Counted from the first letter of the stretch, positions 43,543 through 52,528 are shown. The stretch: 64,000 nt of DNA from Dyadobacter arcticus (GCF_011762185.1 NZ_JAASQJ010000006.1:206263-270262), one strand, 5' to 3'. The notes: generated by a model from the letters alone, not told the origin. Numbers and translations are program-made.

Positions 43543-44934
43543 ATGAACGAGCAAACTCCAAACGAAAGCGGTGATTACCAACGGGGTTATACCAGAGGAA
43601 TCGAGGGAATCGACCGCGAAGTATACGAATCATTTTTGTCCAGCGACGTAAACCACGACTGGATTCAGGAAAGGCTTAACTCGAAAAGAGAAGAGCTTAT
43701 TACATTGAAAAGCAAAGTTCAGGAAGCGACACAGCAGCATAAAATTGCTTATGATAAGCTGCAGAATGAGGTCATGGGGCTCAATAATGCCGCCGGGCAA
43801 ATGCGGAACCTGGAAACTTCTGTCACCGACATCGATATAGAAGCGGGACAGCTTAAAGAAAGGCGGTTAGCAAAGGCTCCTTCCTATTCTTTGATCGCGG
43901 GATTGATTTTCCTGGCTGCAGGTATTTCCTTTATCGCAGGTGACTTGATTATTTCCCATGAAATTGTGGCTTATGCACTTAATATCCGGAATAGCAATGA
44001 AGCGTGGGCATTTGCGATTGGTTTAGCAATGTTATCCATCCTGTTGAAACCAGCATACGACCGTTTGGTTGAGGAACCCTATCATAAGGATGAGTCCCCA
44101 AAAGCAAGATCTCGATATGCAGGCTTTAAGCTGACTTTGTCCATCTTTGCGATTGTTACCCTGATCATCCTCGGCTGGTTCAGGTATGAAGCTTACAGGA
44201 CAGATAAACTGAAAGAGGCCATCAATAAGTCGGTGAAAAATCTTCAGCTGAATGCGGTTGATCCATTGACAGGTGCGCCAATCAACAGCCCGGAGCTTAC
44301 CAATAAAATTGAGGAAGCATTGCGGAACTCTGACCAACTTAACCTGGATCTTGTCAACAGCCCTTGGGCGTTACTTTCCTTCGTTTTAAGTGGGGTACTA
44401 TTTGCTATTGCCGGTGCAGTTTCATTGGGGATGGCGCTTCCCGTTTTGCAGGGCTTTTGGTACCGATGGCTGCAGATTGATCCGAAGCTGGGAAGGTTAA
44501 GACGCAGAAGAAAGCGCATTCTGAAACAAATTGAGGCTTTACAACCTTCACTTACTCAGCATATGACGCAAAAAAGCATTTTCGAAAACGACATTGCTGT
44601 CATGCCAAAGCTTGAAGAACTTCGGGAAGAAGAAGCCTCGATCAAGGCTGAGATCGATACATTGGAAAATGAACGTAAGCAAACTTTGACAGATAGCCGA
44701 ATTCAATCCTTTGGAGATGGATATGCACATGGAAAGGTCAGTAGGGATGTCATGAGCGAAGAAGAATATGATTCCTGGCGCGATAGTCATCTGACCGTTT
44801 CCAATTTGGCTTTGAGAGCGCGCTCCAATGCTACTGCTGATCGGGCAGTTCCAAGGACTAAGAGTTCGGGAATGCGCCCGCATCAGGCGATCCGGAAGGC
44901 AATTACTGATCGTTTTGACGAAAACAATTCATAG
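43543..44934 (+). CDS. Membrane protein with flanking coiled coils, member B of a pair
   Basis: A 463-residue protein of unknown family. An N-terminal region with YQRGYTRGIEGIDREVYESF leads to a coiled coil about 45-105 (REELITLKSKVQEATQQHKI). Three or more membrane helices follow within about 115-210, then a soluble stretch of about 65 residues and another membrane pair about 270-305. The end is a basic, then heptad-rich tail (RRRRKRILKQIEALQPSLTQ) with an SDRIQSF-like turn and YAHGKVSRDVMSEEEYDSWR. The N- and C-terminal blocks GYTRGIEG...VYESF and GYAHGKVS...EEYDSW resemble each other and may be a duplicated motif. Pairing with the 42323 gene is by position and plan. Confidence 0.7.
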   Translation: MNEQTPNESGDYQRGYTRGIEGIDREVYESFLSSDVNHDWIQERLNSKREELITLKSKVQEATQQHKIAYDKLQNEVMGLNNAAGQMRNLETSVTDIDIEAGQLKERRLAKAPSYSLIAGLIFLAAGISFIAGDLIISHEIVAYALNIRNSNEAWAFAIGLAMLSILLKPAYDRLVEEPYHKDESPKARSRYAGFKLTLSIFAIVTLIILGWFRYEAYRTDKLKEAINKSVKNLQLNAVDPLTGAPINSPELTNKIEEALRNSDQLNLDLVNSPWALLSFVLSGVLFAIAGAVSLGMALPVLQGFWYRWLQIDPKLGRLRRRRKRILKQIEALQPSLTQHMTQKSIFENDIAVMPKLEELREEEASIKAEIDTLENERKQTLTDSRIQSFGDGYAHGKVSRDVMSEEEYDSWRDSHLTVSNLALRARSNATADRAVPRTKSSGMRPHQAIRKAITDRFDENNS

Positions 44935-44966
44935 TTTCTTAAATTGGGGGGCTGATTTCACCATTT

Positions 44967-45476
44967 ATGATTGAAACCCCCCGATTGAGACTAGTACCCT
45001 GCGATGATACGCTTTATGATGCGATCCGCATGGGAAATAATACGCTGGCACGCGTTATGGGCGTCAATGTCCCTAAGAAGTGGACTGAATTTCGCGACAC
45101 GTTTACTCCCTCCTATCACCGCTGGAAAGCCCACCCTCCCCTTAGAGACTGGTGGGTTTATCTTGTTATATACCTTCCTGATAATCAATTGATCGGATCC
45201 TGCGGGTACAAGGGCGAGCCGGATGCAAACGGAATGGTAGAAATCGGTTACGAGATCATGCCTACACATCGTACCATTGGCCTCGGCACAGAAGCCGCAA
45301 AAGGGCTTCTTGATCATGCATTTACGCATAACATTGTCAGGAAAGTCTCAGCACATACCCTTGCAGAAGAGAATGCCTCTGCCCGTATCCTTGAAAAAAT
45401 CGGTTTTGCACAGATTGAGGACGTGAATGATCCCGAAGAAGGGTTATTGTGGCGATGGGAAATTGTCAAAAAATAA
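44967..45476 (+). CDS. GNAT family N-acetyltransferase, RimJ/RimL-like
   Basis: A 169-residue GNAT protein. The acetyl-CoA site is IGYEIMPTHRTIGLGTEAAK (Q/RxxGxG/A as RTIGLGTEA), preceded by the LIGSCGYKGEPDANGMVEIG strands and followed by VSAHTLAEENASARILEKIG, the conserved Asn-Ala-Ser helix of the RimJ/L and spectinomycin-type branch. It transfers acetyl groups to an amine, a small molecule or ribosomal protein N-terminus; the substrate cannot be read from the sequence. Single gene in its own context. Confidence 0.88.
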   Translation: MIETPRLRLVPCDDTLYDAIRMGNNTLARVMGVNVPKKWTEFRDTFTPSYHRWKAHPPLRDWWVYLVIYLPDNQLIGSCGYKGEPDANGMVEIGYEIMPTHRTIGLGTEAAKGLLDHAFTHNIVRKVSAHTLAEENASARILEKIGFAQIEDVNDPEEGLLWRWEIVKK

Positions 45477-45557
45477 TTGTACTGAATTAATAAAATTTTG
45501 TCTTAATTGTTTAAATTGATTTTCTGAAAGCAACATTCCGTACCCTTGTCACTGTAA

Positions 45558-47279
45558 ATGATGGTCGCAATATCAAAGGATTCTTATCCATGGCTTAAAA
45601 ACTATCCGGAAGGCATACCGTATGAAATTAATCCGGATGCCTACGCTTCTCTTCTGGAAATGATGGAGATCAGTTTCAAAGAGAATGGGGAAAAGCCTGC
45701 CTATACGAACATGGGCACGGAAATCACTTTCGGAAAATTGGATATTCTTTCCAGAAATTTTGCTGCTTATTTACAAAGCATTGGTTTGCAGCAAGGTGAT
45801 CGCATTGCGATTCAAATGCCCAATCTGCTTCAATATCCGGTTGCTATGATGGGAGCGCTTCGCGCAGGATTAATAATCGTTAACACAAATCCGCTCTACA
45901 CACCGAGGGAAATGCAGCATCAGTTTAAGGATTCCGGTGCGAAGGCCATTGTCATCCTTGCCAACTTTGCTGCGAATCTTGAAAAGATCATTGCTAACAC
46001 CAACATTCAGCATATCATCATCAGTGAAATCGGGGATTTGCTTGGCTTTCCTAAAAAGCTTGTCGTGAATGCGGTAGTCAAATACGTCAAAAAGCTGGTA
46101 CCTCCCTTTCACATAAGTAAAGCTACCAGTTTTGCAACTGCGTTGTCAATTGGTTCAGGACTTACCTATAAACGTCCGCATGTGTCCGGCTTGGACTTGG
46201 CTTTTATTCAATATACAGGAGGAACAACTGGTGTATCAAAAGGAGCAATGCTTACGCACAGGAACCTCATTGCGAATGTAGAAGGGACGAATGAATGGCT
46301 AATGTCGAAAATGAAAAATGCAAAAACATCTGGCCAGCTTACACTGATCGCAGCTTTACCGTTATACCATGTGTTTGCATTGACTATCAATGCATTATGC
46401 GGGGTCAGGTGGGGTGGCCTCAACGTACTGATTACCAATCCTAAGGACATGCCGGCATTTGTGAAAGAGCTGAAAAAATTCCGTTTCAATATTTTTACGG
46501 GCCTGAATACGCTGTTCAATGGGTTGTTAAATAATCCTGATTTTGCGAGCATCGACTTCGAAGACCTCAAAATCACGATAGCGGGTGGCATGGCATTACA
46601 AAAAATCGTTGCGGAACGCTGGGAAAAAGTGACTGGTTGTCCATTGGTAGAAGGATATGGATTATCGGAAACTGCACCGGTTTTATCGGTTAACCCGCTC
46701 GATGGCCATCATAAAGGCGGCACCATCGGACTGCCTTTTCCAAGCACGGAAATGCGCATATTGCTCGATGACGAAACCTGGGCGGCTGTTGGTGAAAAGG
46801 GTGAAATATGTGCAAAAGGCCCGCAAATTATGCTAGGCTACTACAACCGCCCGGATGAAACTGCCAAGGTTTTCCTGGAAGACGCGAGCGGCAGATGGTT
46901 CAAAACTGGAGACATTGGAATAGAAGATACAGATGGATTTTTCAAGATCGTCGACCGAAAGAAAGATATGATCCTGGTTTCCGGTTTCAATGTTTATCCC
47001 AATGAAGTGGAGGACGTTGTAGCGCAATGTCCGGGCGTTATGGAAGTGGCTTGCGTTGGCATTCCAGATGAGAAATCAGGAGAGATGGTGAAAATATATG
47101 TAGTGAAGAAAGACCCGGAACTTACCGAAGAAAAGATCAGGGCTTTTTGCAAAGAAAACCTCACAGCTTATAAATGTCCGAAGAAAATTGAGTTCCGGGC
47201 CGAATTGCCTAAAACCAATGTGGGTAAGATTTTAAGGCGTGCACTTCGCGAGGAAGAAATGGCGAAAGTTGGCCATTAA
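45558..47279 (+). CDS. fadD: Long-chain fatty acid-CoA ligase
   Basis: A 573-residue acyl-CoA synthetase. AMP-binding motif IQYTGGTTGVSKGAMLTH, followed by GYGLSETAPVLSVNP, TGDIGIEDTDGFFKIVDRKK and the C-terminal catalytic lysine in PKTNVGKILRR. These are the standard blocks of ANL-family fatty acid ligases and the overall match is to FadD. It activates fatty acids for beta-oxidation or lipid use. ATG codons at 45558 and 45561 are both possible starts. An alpha/beta hydrolase gene follows 67 bases later on the same strand, perhaps supplying free fatty acids. Confidence 0.93.
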   Translation: MMVAISKDSYPWLKNYPEGIPYEINPDAYASLLEMMEISFKENGEKPAYTNMGTEITFGKLDILSRNFAAYLQSIGLQQGDRIAIQMPNLLQYPVAMMGALRAGLIIVNTNPLYTPREMQHQFKDSGAKAIVILANFAANLEKIIANTNIQHIIISEIGDLLGFPKKLVVNAVVKYVKKLVPPFHISKATSFATALSIGSGLTYKRPHVSGLDLAFIQYTGGTTGVSKGAMLTHRNLIANVEGTNEWLMSKMKNAKTSGQLTLIAALPLYHVFALTINALCGVRWGGLNVLITNPKDMPAFVKELKKFRFNIFTGLNTLFNGLLNNPDFASIDFEDLKITIAGGMALQKIVAERWEKVTGCPLVEGYGLSETAPVLSVNPLDGHHKGGTIGLPFPSTEMRILLDDETWAAVGEKGEICAKGPQIMLGYYNRPDETAKVFLEDASGRWFKTGDIGIEDTDGFFKIVDRKKDMILVSGFNVYPNEVEDVVAQCPGVMEVACVGIPDEKSGEMVKIYVVKKDPELTEEKIRAFCKENLTAYKCPKKIEFRAELPKTNVGKILRRALREEEMAKVGH

Positions 47280-47346
47280 GGGAAAACTGGTATCAGGTTT
47301 ATGTATATTTAGGCAAACAAGTTCTCAACCTTGAAAGCCAAAATAT

Positions 47347-48078
47347 ATGAATTTACACCGGAAAACACTGGTCTTATTGCATGGCCATGGCGTGGATGAT
47401 ACCATCTGGGATAGTGTAGATGCCGCTCTGAACGAGTACTTTACCATTGTAAGACCTAATATTTCGCTATTCACTTTTTGTCAGTCCGTGGAGGATTATG
47501 CTGATGAACTTCACCGGCTTCTGACCAACACCACGATCACCAAATGCACATTGATCGGGCATTCGATGGGCGGTTACATTGCCCTCGCATTTGCCGAAAA
47601 GTATCCCGATATGCTCGAAGGTTTTGGCTTATTTCACTCCACTGCCTTTGCGGATGATGAGTCGAAAAAACAGCAGCGAAATAAAATGGCGGATCTGCTA
47701 AGAAATCACGGGTCAGCCTCTTTCATAAAGAACTCCGCCCCCAATATGTTCGGTGATCGGTACAAAGAACTCTATCCCGAAAATGTCAATGCGCACATTT
47801 CAACTTTTGGAAAGCTTCCTGCTGATGCACTCATTGCGGGTATGATCGCAATGCGCAACCGCCCCGACCGGACGGCTGTTTTAACTTCACTGCCATTTCC
47901 AGTCTTATTTATTATCGGGATGCAGGACAAACTGATTCCATTCGAAAGTGTAATTAGCTTGTCGGATTACCCCAAGCAAAGCTATCCGTTTATTCTTGCA
48001 GAAGCTGGACATTTAGGCATGGTGGAGCGACCGGATGCAACCGCCCGGATGATCAACTGGTATATGAGTAAAATTTAA
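47347..48078 (+). CDS. Alpha/beta hydrolase (small esterase-like)
   Basis: A 243-residue cytosolic alpha/beta hydrolase. Oxyanion region LLHGHGVDDTIWDSV, nucleophile elbow IGHSMGGYIALAF, Asp in IIGMQDKLIP and His in LAEAGHLGMVERP give a full catalytic triad. The size and cap region resemble esterases and 2-hydroxy-6-oxo hydrolases. The substrate is unknown. It follows the acyl-CoA ligase gene. Confidence 0.9.
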   Translation: MNLHRKTLVLLHGHGVDDTIWDSVDAALNEYFTIVRPNISLFTFCQSVEDYADELHRLLTNTTITKCTLIGHSMGGYIALAFAEKYPDMLEGFGLFHSTAFADDESKKQQRNKMADLLRNHGSASFIKNSAPNMFGDRYKELYPENVNAHISTFGKLPADALIAGMIAMRNRPDRTAVLTSLPFPVLFIIGMQDKLIPFESVISLSDYPKQSYPFILAEAGHLGMVERPDATARMINWYMSKI

Positions 48079-48148
48079 CTAATAATTAATCATCGAAAAC
48101 TGGTCAGCGTTCGTTATGTATCCCGGACGTTGACCTGTAATTTGACCT

Positions 48149-49360
48149 ATGCAAAAATTTACTTCTCTCCTATATCTGAGAAATATTTCGTTTCTGCTTC
48201 TCTGGAGCCTTCTCTTACTCAATTCCTGCAATACAGATAATCCTGCTCCTGTTGATCCTGTCGAGGAAAACAAATATCTGCAGGAGAACACTGCCATTAC
48301 CGAACTTTCAAAAGATCAGGTTAGCCAAAAGGCCAATGCGCTTAATCCACTGCTGGCTGGTTATGTTAAAAATGGTGTGAAAGTTTATAAGATCACCTAT
48401 AAAACCAAGAATATCGATGGCGCCGATATTACGGCATCCGGCGCATTGATCCTTCCAATTACGGATCTGCCTGCGTCCATGATCAGCGTTCAGCATGGTA
48501 CCATCCGCGACGATGCATCCGCCCCGTCCAATTTTGGCGAGAACAGTGAGGCTGCATCTTTCGGTTCTTTATTTGGTTCAATGGGCTATATCATAGCTTA
48601 TCCGGACTACATTGGTTACGGCGCTTCCAAAGATTATCCACATCCTTATGAGCACAGGGCAAGCCTTGCGTCGGCAACTCTGGATATGTTACGTGCAGCA
48701 AAGGAATTCCTGAAAGGCCAGACGGCGGTGAAATGGGATGAAAAATTATATGTAGCGGGTTATTCCGAAGGCGGATACGCCACGATGTCGCTTCAGAAAA
48801 AAATAGAAGAGGAGGCGTCGGCCGAGTTTAATCTGAGAGCATCCAGCTGCGGGGCCGGAGCGTACGACAAAACGGCCTTCATGAAATACATTATCAATAG
48901 CGGGACGCATGGAATCCCGTCTTACAATTCGCTATATCTCTGGGTTTTACTGACCTACGACAAAATTTATAAACTCAATCGTCCTACCTCTTACTACTTT
49001 AAAGCTCCTTACGATGGTTGGATTTCCAGCACCGGTACAAGTACCAACATTAACAAGAGTTTCGACACCATTCTGAATGACTCGTTTAAAAAAGGGCTTA
49101 ATGATGGTACTGATAAAGGCTTTATAGATGCGATCGGCGACAATGATGTTTATAACTGGAAACCAAAAACCCCTACGCGGCTATTTCACGGCGACGCAGA
49201 TAAATTGGTTTTTTACTTCAATTCTCAAAAAGCTTATACGACCATGAAGGGATTGGGCGCGACGGATATTCAGTTGATTACCATTCCGGGAGGCGATCAT
49301 GGAAGTTCTATTGTGACCTTCCTTGCTGGCACCCTGGCATTTTTTACTTCAACAAAGTAA
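48149..49360 (+). CDS. Secretory lipase-type alpha/beta hydrolase lipoprotein
   Basis: A 403-residue lipoprotein: signal peptide with lipobox LLNSC, then a polar linker (NTDNPAPVDPVEE). Motifs are the oxyanion ISVQHGTIRDDASAPSNFGE, nucleophile elbow VAGYSEGGYATM, Asp in FHGDADKLVFY and His in TIPGGDHGSSIV. This pattern is that of the LIP-type secretory lipases/prolyl oligopeptidase-like hydrolases. Substrates are probably extracellular esters. A short palindrome (48102-48110 with 48127-48135) lies in its leader, which suggests possible leader control, but no T-run follows. Confidence 0.87.
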   Translation: MQKFTSLLYLRNISFLLLWSLLLLNSCNTDNPAPVDPVEENKYLQENTAITELSKDQVSQKANALNPLLAGYVKNGVKVYKITYKTKNIDGADITASGALILPITDLPASMISVQHGTIRDDASAPSNFGENSEAASFGSLFGSMGYIIAYPDYIGYGASKDYPHPYEHRASLASATLDMLRAAKEFLKGQTAVKWDEKLYVAGYSEGGYATMSLQKKIEEEASAEFNLRASSCGAGAYDKTAFMKYIINSGTHGIPSYNSLYLWVLLTYDKIYKLNRPTSYYFKAPYDGWISSTGTSTNINKSFDTILNDSFKKGLNDGTDKGFIDAIGDNDVYNWKPKTPTRLFHGDADKLVFYFNSQKAYTTMKGLGATDIQLITIPGGDHGSSIVTFLAGTLAFFTSTK

Positions 49361-49366
49361 TTAGCC

Positions 49367-49374
49367 TATATTTG
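49367..49374 (+). promoter_or_regulatory. Bacteroidota-type -7 box upstream of cysM
   Basis: TATATTTG, an exact match to TAnnTTTG, 73 bases before the cysM start. No TTG at the canonical distance was found, so this is a partial match. Confidence 0.45.
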
Positions 49375-49447
49375 CAATCCATCACCCGAGTAGAGTAACT
49401 ATTCTTTCTATTCTGTTGTTAATTTTTGCAACAAGAATTTTTATCCA

Positions 49448-50320
49448 ATGTCCTCACTGCTTGATCTAGTCGGTAACACTCCGCTCGTTGAATTACAAAA
49501 GCTAAACCCCAATCCAAACGTAAAGATTTTCGGAAAACTGGAAGGGAATAATCCTGGCGGAAGTGTGAAGGACCGTGCCGCTTTCAGTATGATCAAGGGT
49601 GCATTGGATCGTGGGGAAATAAAACCGGGCATGAAGCTGATCGAGGCAACCAGCGGAAATACTGGCATTGCATTAGCAATGATCGCTCGTTTGTTTGATC
49701 TGGAAATAGAGTTGATCATGCCGCAAAGTTCCACCAAAGAGCGGGTTCTTACCATGGAGGCTTACGGTGCTACGGTCATTTTAACCGAAAACATGGAGAG
49801 TGCCAGGGATTTTGCGGATGAGAAAGCCTCTGCTGATCATTACTTCATGCTGAACCAATTCGCTAACCCCGACAATTGGAAAGCACATTATCGCACGACC
49901 GGCCCGGAAACCTATAAGGATACCAATCAGAAAATTACGCATTTTGTTTCGGCCATGGGCACCACCGGCACCATTATGGGTGTATCCCGTTATTTGAAGG
50001 AACAAAACAATGACATACAAATTGTTGGCTGCCAGCCAACAGATGGGTCGAGCATTCCTGGCATAAGAAAATGGCCTTTTGCTTATTTACCGAAAATATT
50101 TGAAAGAGAACGCGTGGACAGGGTAATGGAAGTCACCCAGGAAAACGCGGTGATGATGACCCGAAAACTTGCGAGGGAGGAGGCCATTTTTGCCGGTATG
50201 AGTAGTGGAGGAGCCGCTTGGGCAGCTATTCAGCTTGCAAAAGAACTCACAGAAGGCGTTATCGTCTTTATCATCTGCGACCGGGGAGACCGTTATCTTT
50301 CAAGTGATTTGTTTGGATAG
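49448..50320 (+). CDS. cysM: Cysteine synthase B (CysM-type)
   Basis: A 290-residue fold-type II PLP enzyme. PLP lysine is Lys41 in NPGGSVKDRAAF, substrate loop EATSGNTGIALA, glycine-rich phosphate loop SAMGTTGTIMGVS. The CysM-type block RKWPFAYLPKIFERERVDRV separates it from CysK. It makes cysteine from O-acetylserine and sulfide, or S-sulfocysteine from thiosulfate. Some relatives in sulfonolipid-producing Bacteroidota make cysteate from phosphoserine and sulfite; the active-site loop does not settle this by eye. It stands alone with its own promoter-like box. Confidence 0.9.
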   Translation: MSSLLDLVGNTPLVELQKLNPNPNVKIFGKLEGNNPGGSVKDRAAFSMIKGALDRGEIKPGMKLIEATSGNTGIALAMIARLFDLEIELIMPQSSTKERVLTMEAYGATVILTENMESARDFADEKASADHYFMLNQFANPDNWKAHYRTTGPETYKDTNQKITHFVSAMGTTGTIMGVSRYLKEQNNDIQIVGCQPTDGSSIPGIRKWPFAYLPKIFERERVDRVMEVTQENAVMMTRKLAREEAIFAGMSSGGAAWAAIQLAKELTEGVIVFIICDRGDRYLSSDLFG

Positions 50321-50395
50321 CATTAAAACATCAGCCGTCGGCAATCGGCCTTTTTCAGAAAATAAACCGATCGCCGAAACCGACTGCCATCTGCC

Positions 50396-50815
50396 TTAAA
50401 ACCATCCTGATCCGAGGTTCCTGAATGGCCAGGGGATAGCAACCAAAATGATAACAAGCGCCATTCCATAAAAATAGAGCACTGTCCGATGCTTATCGGC
50501 TCCCACCATTTTCTTGGAACGTGATCGTCCTATTGTGATGAGTACGATGGCAATGACCATCATTAACACGTGCTCAATCGAATAGAACCTGAAAACATCT
50601 ACTTTAAGTTGTTTAAAATCGACCTTCGGGCTCATAAAATAAAGTACTAATCCGATCAGCAGCTGGGTATGAGTTGCGATTAAGGCAAACAGGTATATTT
50701 TGCTGTCTCCATCTTTGCCGCTTTTCCAATTGGAATAGGCCACAAAAATGGCCGCGATTAAAAGTCCCAATACTACATAGCGAAGTCCCGAGTGGGCACG
50801 TAAAAGAGCATTCAT
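50396..50815 (-). CDS. Small cytochrome b-like membrane protein
   Basis: 139 residues from the ATG at 50815 (the longer reading uses TTG). Four membrane helices, with ALLRAHSGLRYVVLGLLIAA at the start, LIATHTQLLIGLVLYFM and FRFYSIEHVLMMVIAIVLI. Histidines in the first three helices could bind heme. Such short proteins are common in Bacteroidota and often labelled cytochrome B, without biochemical proof. It diverges from the DUF4286 gene across 88 bases. Confidence 0.7.
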   Translation of the reverse strand: MNALLRAHSGLRYVVLGLLIAAIFVAYSNWKSGKDGDSKIYLFALIATHTQLLIGLVLYFMSPKVDFKQLKVDVFRFYSIEHVLMMVIAIVLITIGRSRSKKMVGADKHRTVLYFYGMALVIILVAIPWPFRNLGSGWF

Positions 50816-50903
50816 AATGGATAAGATATGGTGAATAAGTACAAGCAAGCAAAATTAAGATATTAAGCAGATATTTGCCCACTACTTATATTCCACCAGA
50901 GAA

Positions 50904-51206
50904 ATGATCATTTACAACATTACGATCAATATTAGCTACGATGCTGAAAAGGATTGGCTGCATTATATGAAGACCATTCATATTCCTCAAATCCTATCCA
51001 CAGGTGTTCCTCTCGAATGCAAATTGCTCCGGCTGCTGACCGAAATTGACAATGAAGGTTCGACCTATACAACCCAGTTCAGCTTCCTGACTATGGAAGA
51101 TTTCCTGGCCTATCAAACGCATTATCAGGCTGATTTTCAGGAGCGTCACCACGAGTTGTATGCTGGCAAATATGTATCCTTCCGAACACTTTTAGAGGAC
51201 GCATGA
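50904..51206 (+). CDS. DUF4286 family protein
   Basis: A 100-residue protein with the DUF4286 pattern: MIIYNITINISYDAEKDWL, HYMKTIHIPQILSTGVPLEC, FSFLTMEDFLAYQTHYQADF and HELYAGKYVSFRTLLED. The fold is probably a ferredoxin-like (ACT/ABM-type) alpha/beta sandwich. The family is spread across Bacteroidota and has no known function. Single gene. Confidence 0.85.
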   Translation: MIIYNITINISYDAEKDWLHYMKTIHIPQILSTGVPLECKLLRLLTEIDNEGSTYTTQFSFLTMEDFLAYQTHYQADFQERHHELYAGKYVSFRTLLEDA

Positions 51207-51433
51207 CCTACGAATGCCCCCTTTAAAGTGCATAATAAATACTTTCAAAAACACGTGCGTTTTCTTGACATTGCGTTATTATTTCCCTTTATTTAATTTA
51301 CCGTTGAAGCAAATCTGATGCTTTTCTTAGGTTCTAAATTCTTAGTTTTTACAAAATTCCAAGGTATTCAGGATTGGGGCACAGATGTTTTGACAGCGGA
51401 TGGAAATATGTTTTACCTTAAAACAATGTGCTT

Positions 51434-51805
51434 ATGAGACTGCAGATGCAAGCAATTCATTTTGATGCCGATCCCAAATTGTTGATTTTCATTCAGCAAA
51501 AATTAGATAAACTGGATACATTTTATGACCGAATAACAAGTGGAGAGGTATTCCTTAGGCTCGATAAAAGTGATAATGCCAAGCTTCATACTAAGCTTCT
51601 TGAAGTAAAACTTTACGTTCCGGGTGGTACGATGTTTGTGAGAGAACAGGGGACGACTTTTGAGGAAGCTACTGATTTAGCAATAGATACTCTAAAGATT
51701 CAGGTTAAAAAATTTAAGGATAAGCGGAATAACGCCAGGGCTCCTAAGGTTACTGATGGAGAAGCGGATGGTGTAATCGTTTTGGCAGAAGAAACAGAAG
51801 ATTAA
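51434..51805 (+). CDS. Ribosome hibernation-promoting factor/RaiA family
   Basis: 123 residues from the ATG at 51434 (a GTG two codons earlier is possible). The sigma-54 modulation/HPF domain is seen in QAIHFDADPKLLIFIQQKLD, KLHTKLLEVKLYVPGGTMFV and FEEATDLAIDTLKIQVKKFK. It binds 70S or 100S ribosomes in slow growth. It is short (no C-terminal dimerisation domain of long HPF), with an Arg/Lys tail (KDKRNNARAPK). A terminator hairpin follows at 51828. Confidence 0.9.
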   Translation: MRLQMQAIHFDADPKLLIFIQQKLDKLDTFYDRITSGEVFLRLDKSDNAKLHTKLLEVKLYVPGGTMFVREQGTTFEEATDLAIDTLKIQVKKFKDKRNNARAPKVTDGEADGVIVLAEETED

Positions 51806-51827
51806 AATTCATATACATAAAACAGAG

Positions 51828-51855
51828 GAAGTCGTCCGGATGGGCGGCTTCTTTT
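51828..51855 (+). terminator. Terminator after the hibernation factor gene
   Basis: GAAGTCGTCC (51828-51837) pairs with GGGCGGCTTC (51842-51851) through two G-T pairs; TTTT follows. It ends within 20 bases of the next start, so some transcripts may read through. Confidence 0.7.
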
Positions 51856-51868
51856 GTTTTACATCATC

Positions 51869-52291
51869 ATGATCATTATGCAAATAGAACCTGTTGTTGA
51901 TTCTTCGTTTGAATACGCATTCAAATTTACTCAGGATGAGGTACAGCGTTTCGCAGATTTAACGGGAGATAACAATCCCATTCACCTTGATGCCGAATAT
52001 GCTACGACTACCTCTTTCAAAAAACCTATTATTCACGGAATGCTGGGGGCCACTGTATTTACCAAAGTCCTTGGAACACAATTTCCCGGTTTCGGATCGA
52101 TTTATGTGAAGCAAACGATGGAATTTCTGAGGCCTATGTTTGTGGAAACTGATTATAAGGCCATTTTCCGGATCGTATCCATTAATGAAGAAAAACATAT
52201 GGCGGATATTTCAACCGAACTCGTTGATGTGGTGACCAATAAGGTTACCACGCGAGGCATGGCGACGATGATCAATCGCGAAAAGTTTTAA
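51869..52291 (+). CDS. MaoC-type (R)-specific enoyl-CoA hydratase
   Basis: About 140 residues from the ATG at 51869; another in-frame ATG is at 51878. Hydratase 2 motif DLTGDNNPIHLDAEYA gives the catalytic Asp and His, followed by KKPIIHGMLGATVFTKVLG and VKQTMEFLRPMFVETDY. It hydrates trans-2-enoyl-CoA to the (R)-3-hydroxy form. PhaJ-type members link beta-oxidation to polyester, but no PHA synthase is nearby. The acyl-CoA ligase gene lies 5 kb upstream. A bidirectional hairpin follows. Confidence 0.9.
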   Translation: MIIMQIEPVVDSSFEYAFKFTQDEVQRFADLTGDNNPIHLDAEYATTTSFKKPIIHGMLGATVFTKVLGTQFPGFGSIYVKQTMEFLRPMFVETDYKAIFRIVSINEEKHMADISTELVDVVTNKVTTRGMATMINREKF

Positions 52292-52296
52292 AATAA

Positions 52297-52324
52297 TGAG
52301 GCCAGATCTTGCGACCTGGCCTCA
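52297..52324. terminator. Shared terminator between convergent maoC-like and Hc1-like genes
   Basis: TGAGGCCAG (52297-52305) and CTGGCCTCA (52316-52324), perfect stem, with AAAAATTTTTT on the plus side. Confidence 0.75.
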
Positions 52325-52348
52325 AAAATTTTTTGTGTGCTTCCTAAA

Positions 52349-52528
52349 TTATTCGTCTGCGTTCTTTTTGTTCTGAACTTCAGCGCGAATATCCTGAGCC
52401 AATGTTTTCAGATCTTGCATGCCTTTACGGACACGAGTACCTGCGGCCTGATTACCTTTGGCATAAAACTTATCGAAATCTCCTTCAAGCGAAAGGATCA
52501 GATCTTTTACTTCATCAAATCTTGCCAT
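52349..52528 (-). CDS. Histone H1-like (Hc1-type) small DNA-binding protein
   Basis: A 59-residue protein read on the minus strand from the ATG at 52526-52528 to the TAA at 52349-52351: MARFDEVKDLILSLEGDFDK, FYAKGNQAAGTRVRKGMQDL, KTLAQDIRAEVQNKKNADE (shown in parts). This is the short H1/Hc1-like protein of Bacteroidota, with alternating helices and conserved GTRVRKGMQDLK. It should bind DNA and help compact the nucleoid. The C-terminal Lys/Ala tail of chlamydial Hc1 is reduced to KKNADE. It is convergent with the MaoC gene. Confidence 0.88.
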   Translation of the reverse strand: MARFDEVKDLILSLEGDFDKFYAKGNQAAGTRVRKGMQDLKTLAQDIRAEVQNKKNADE

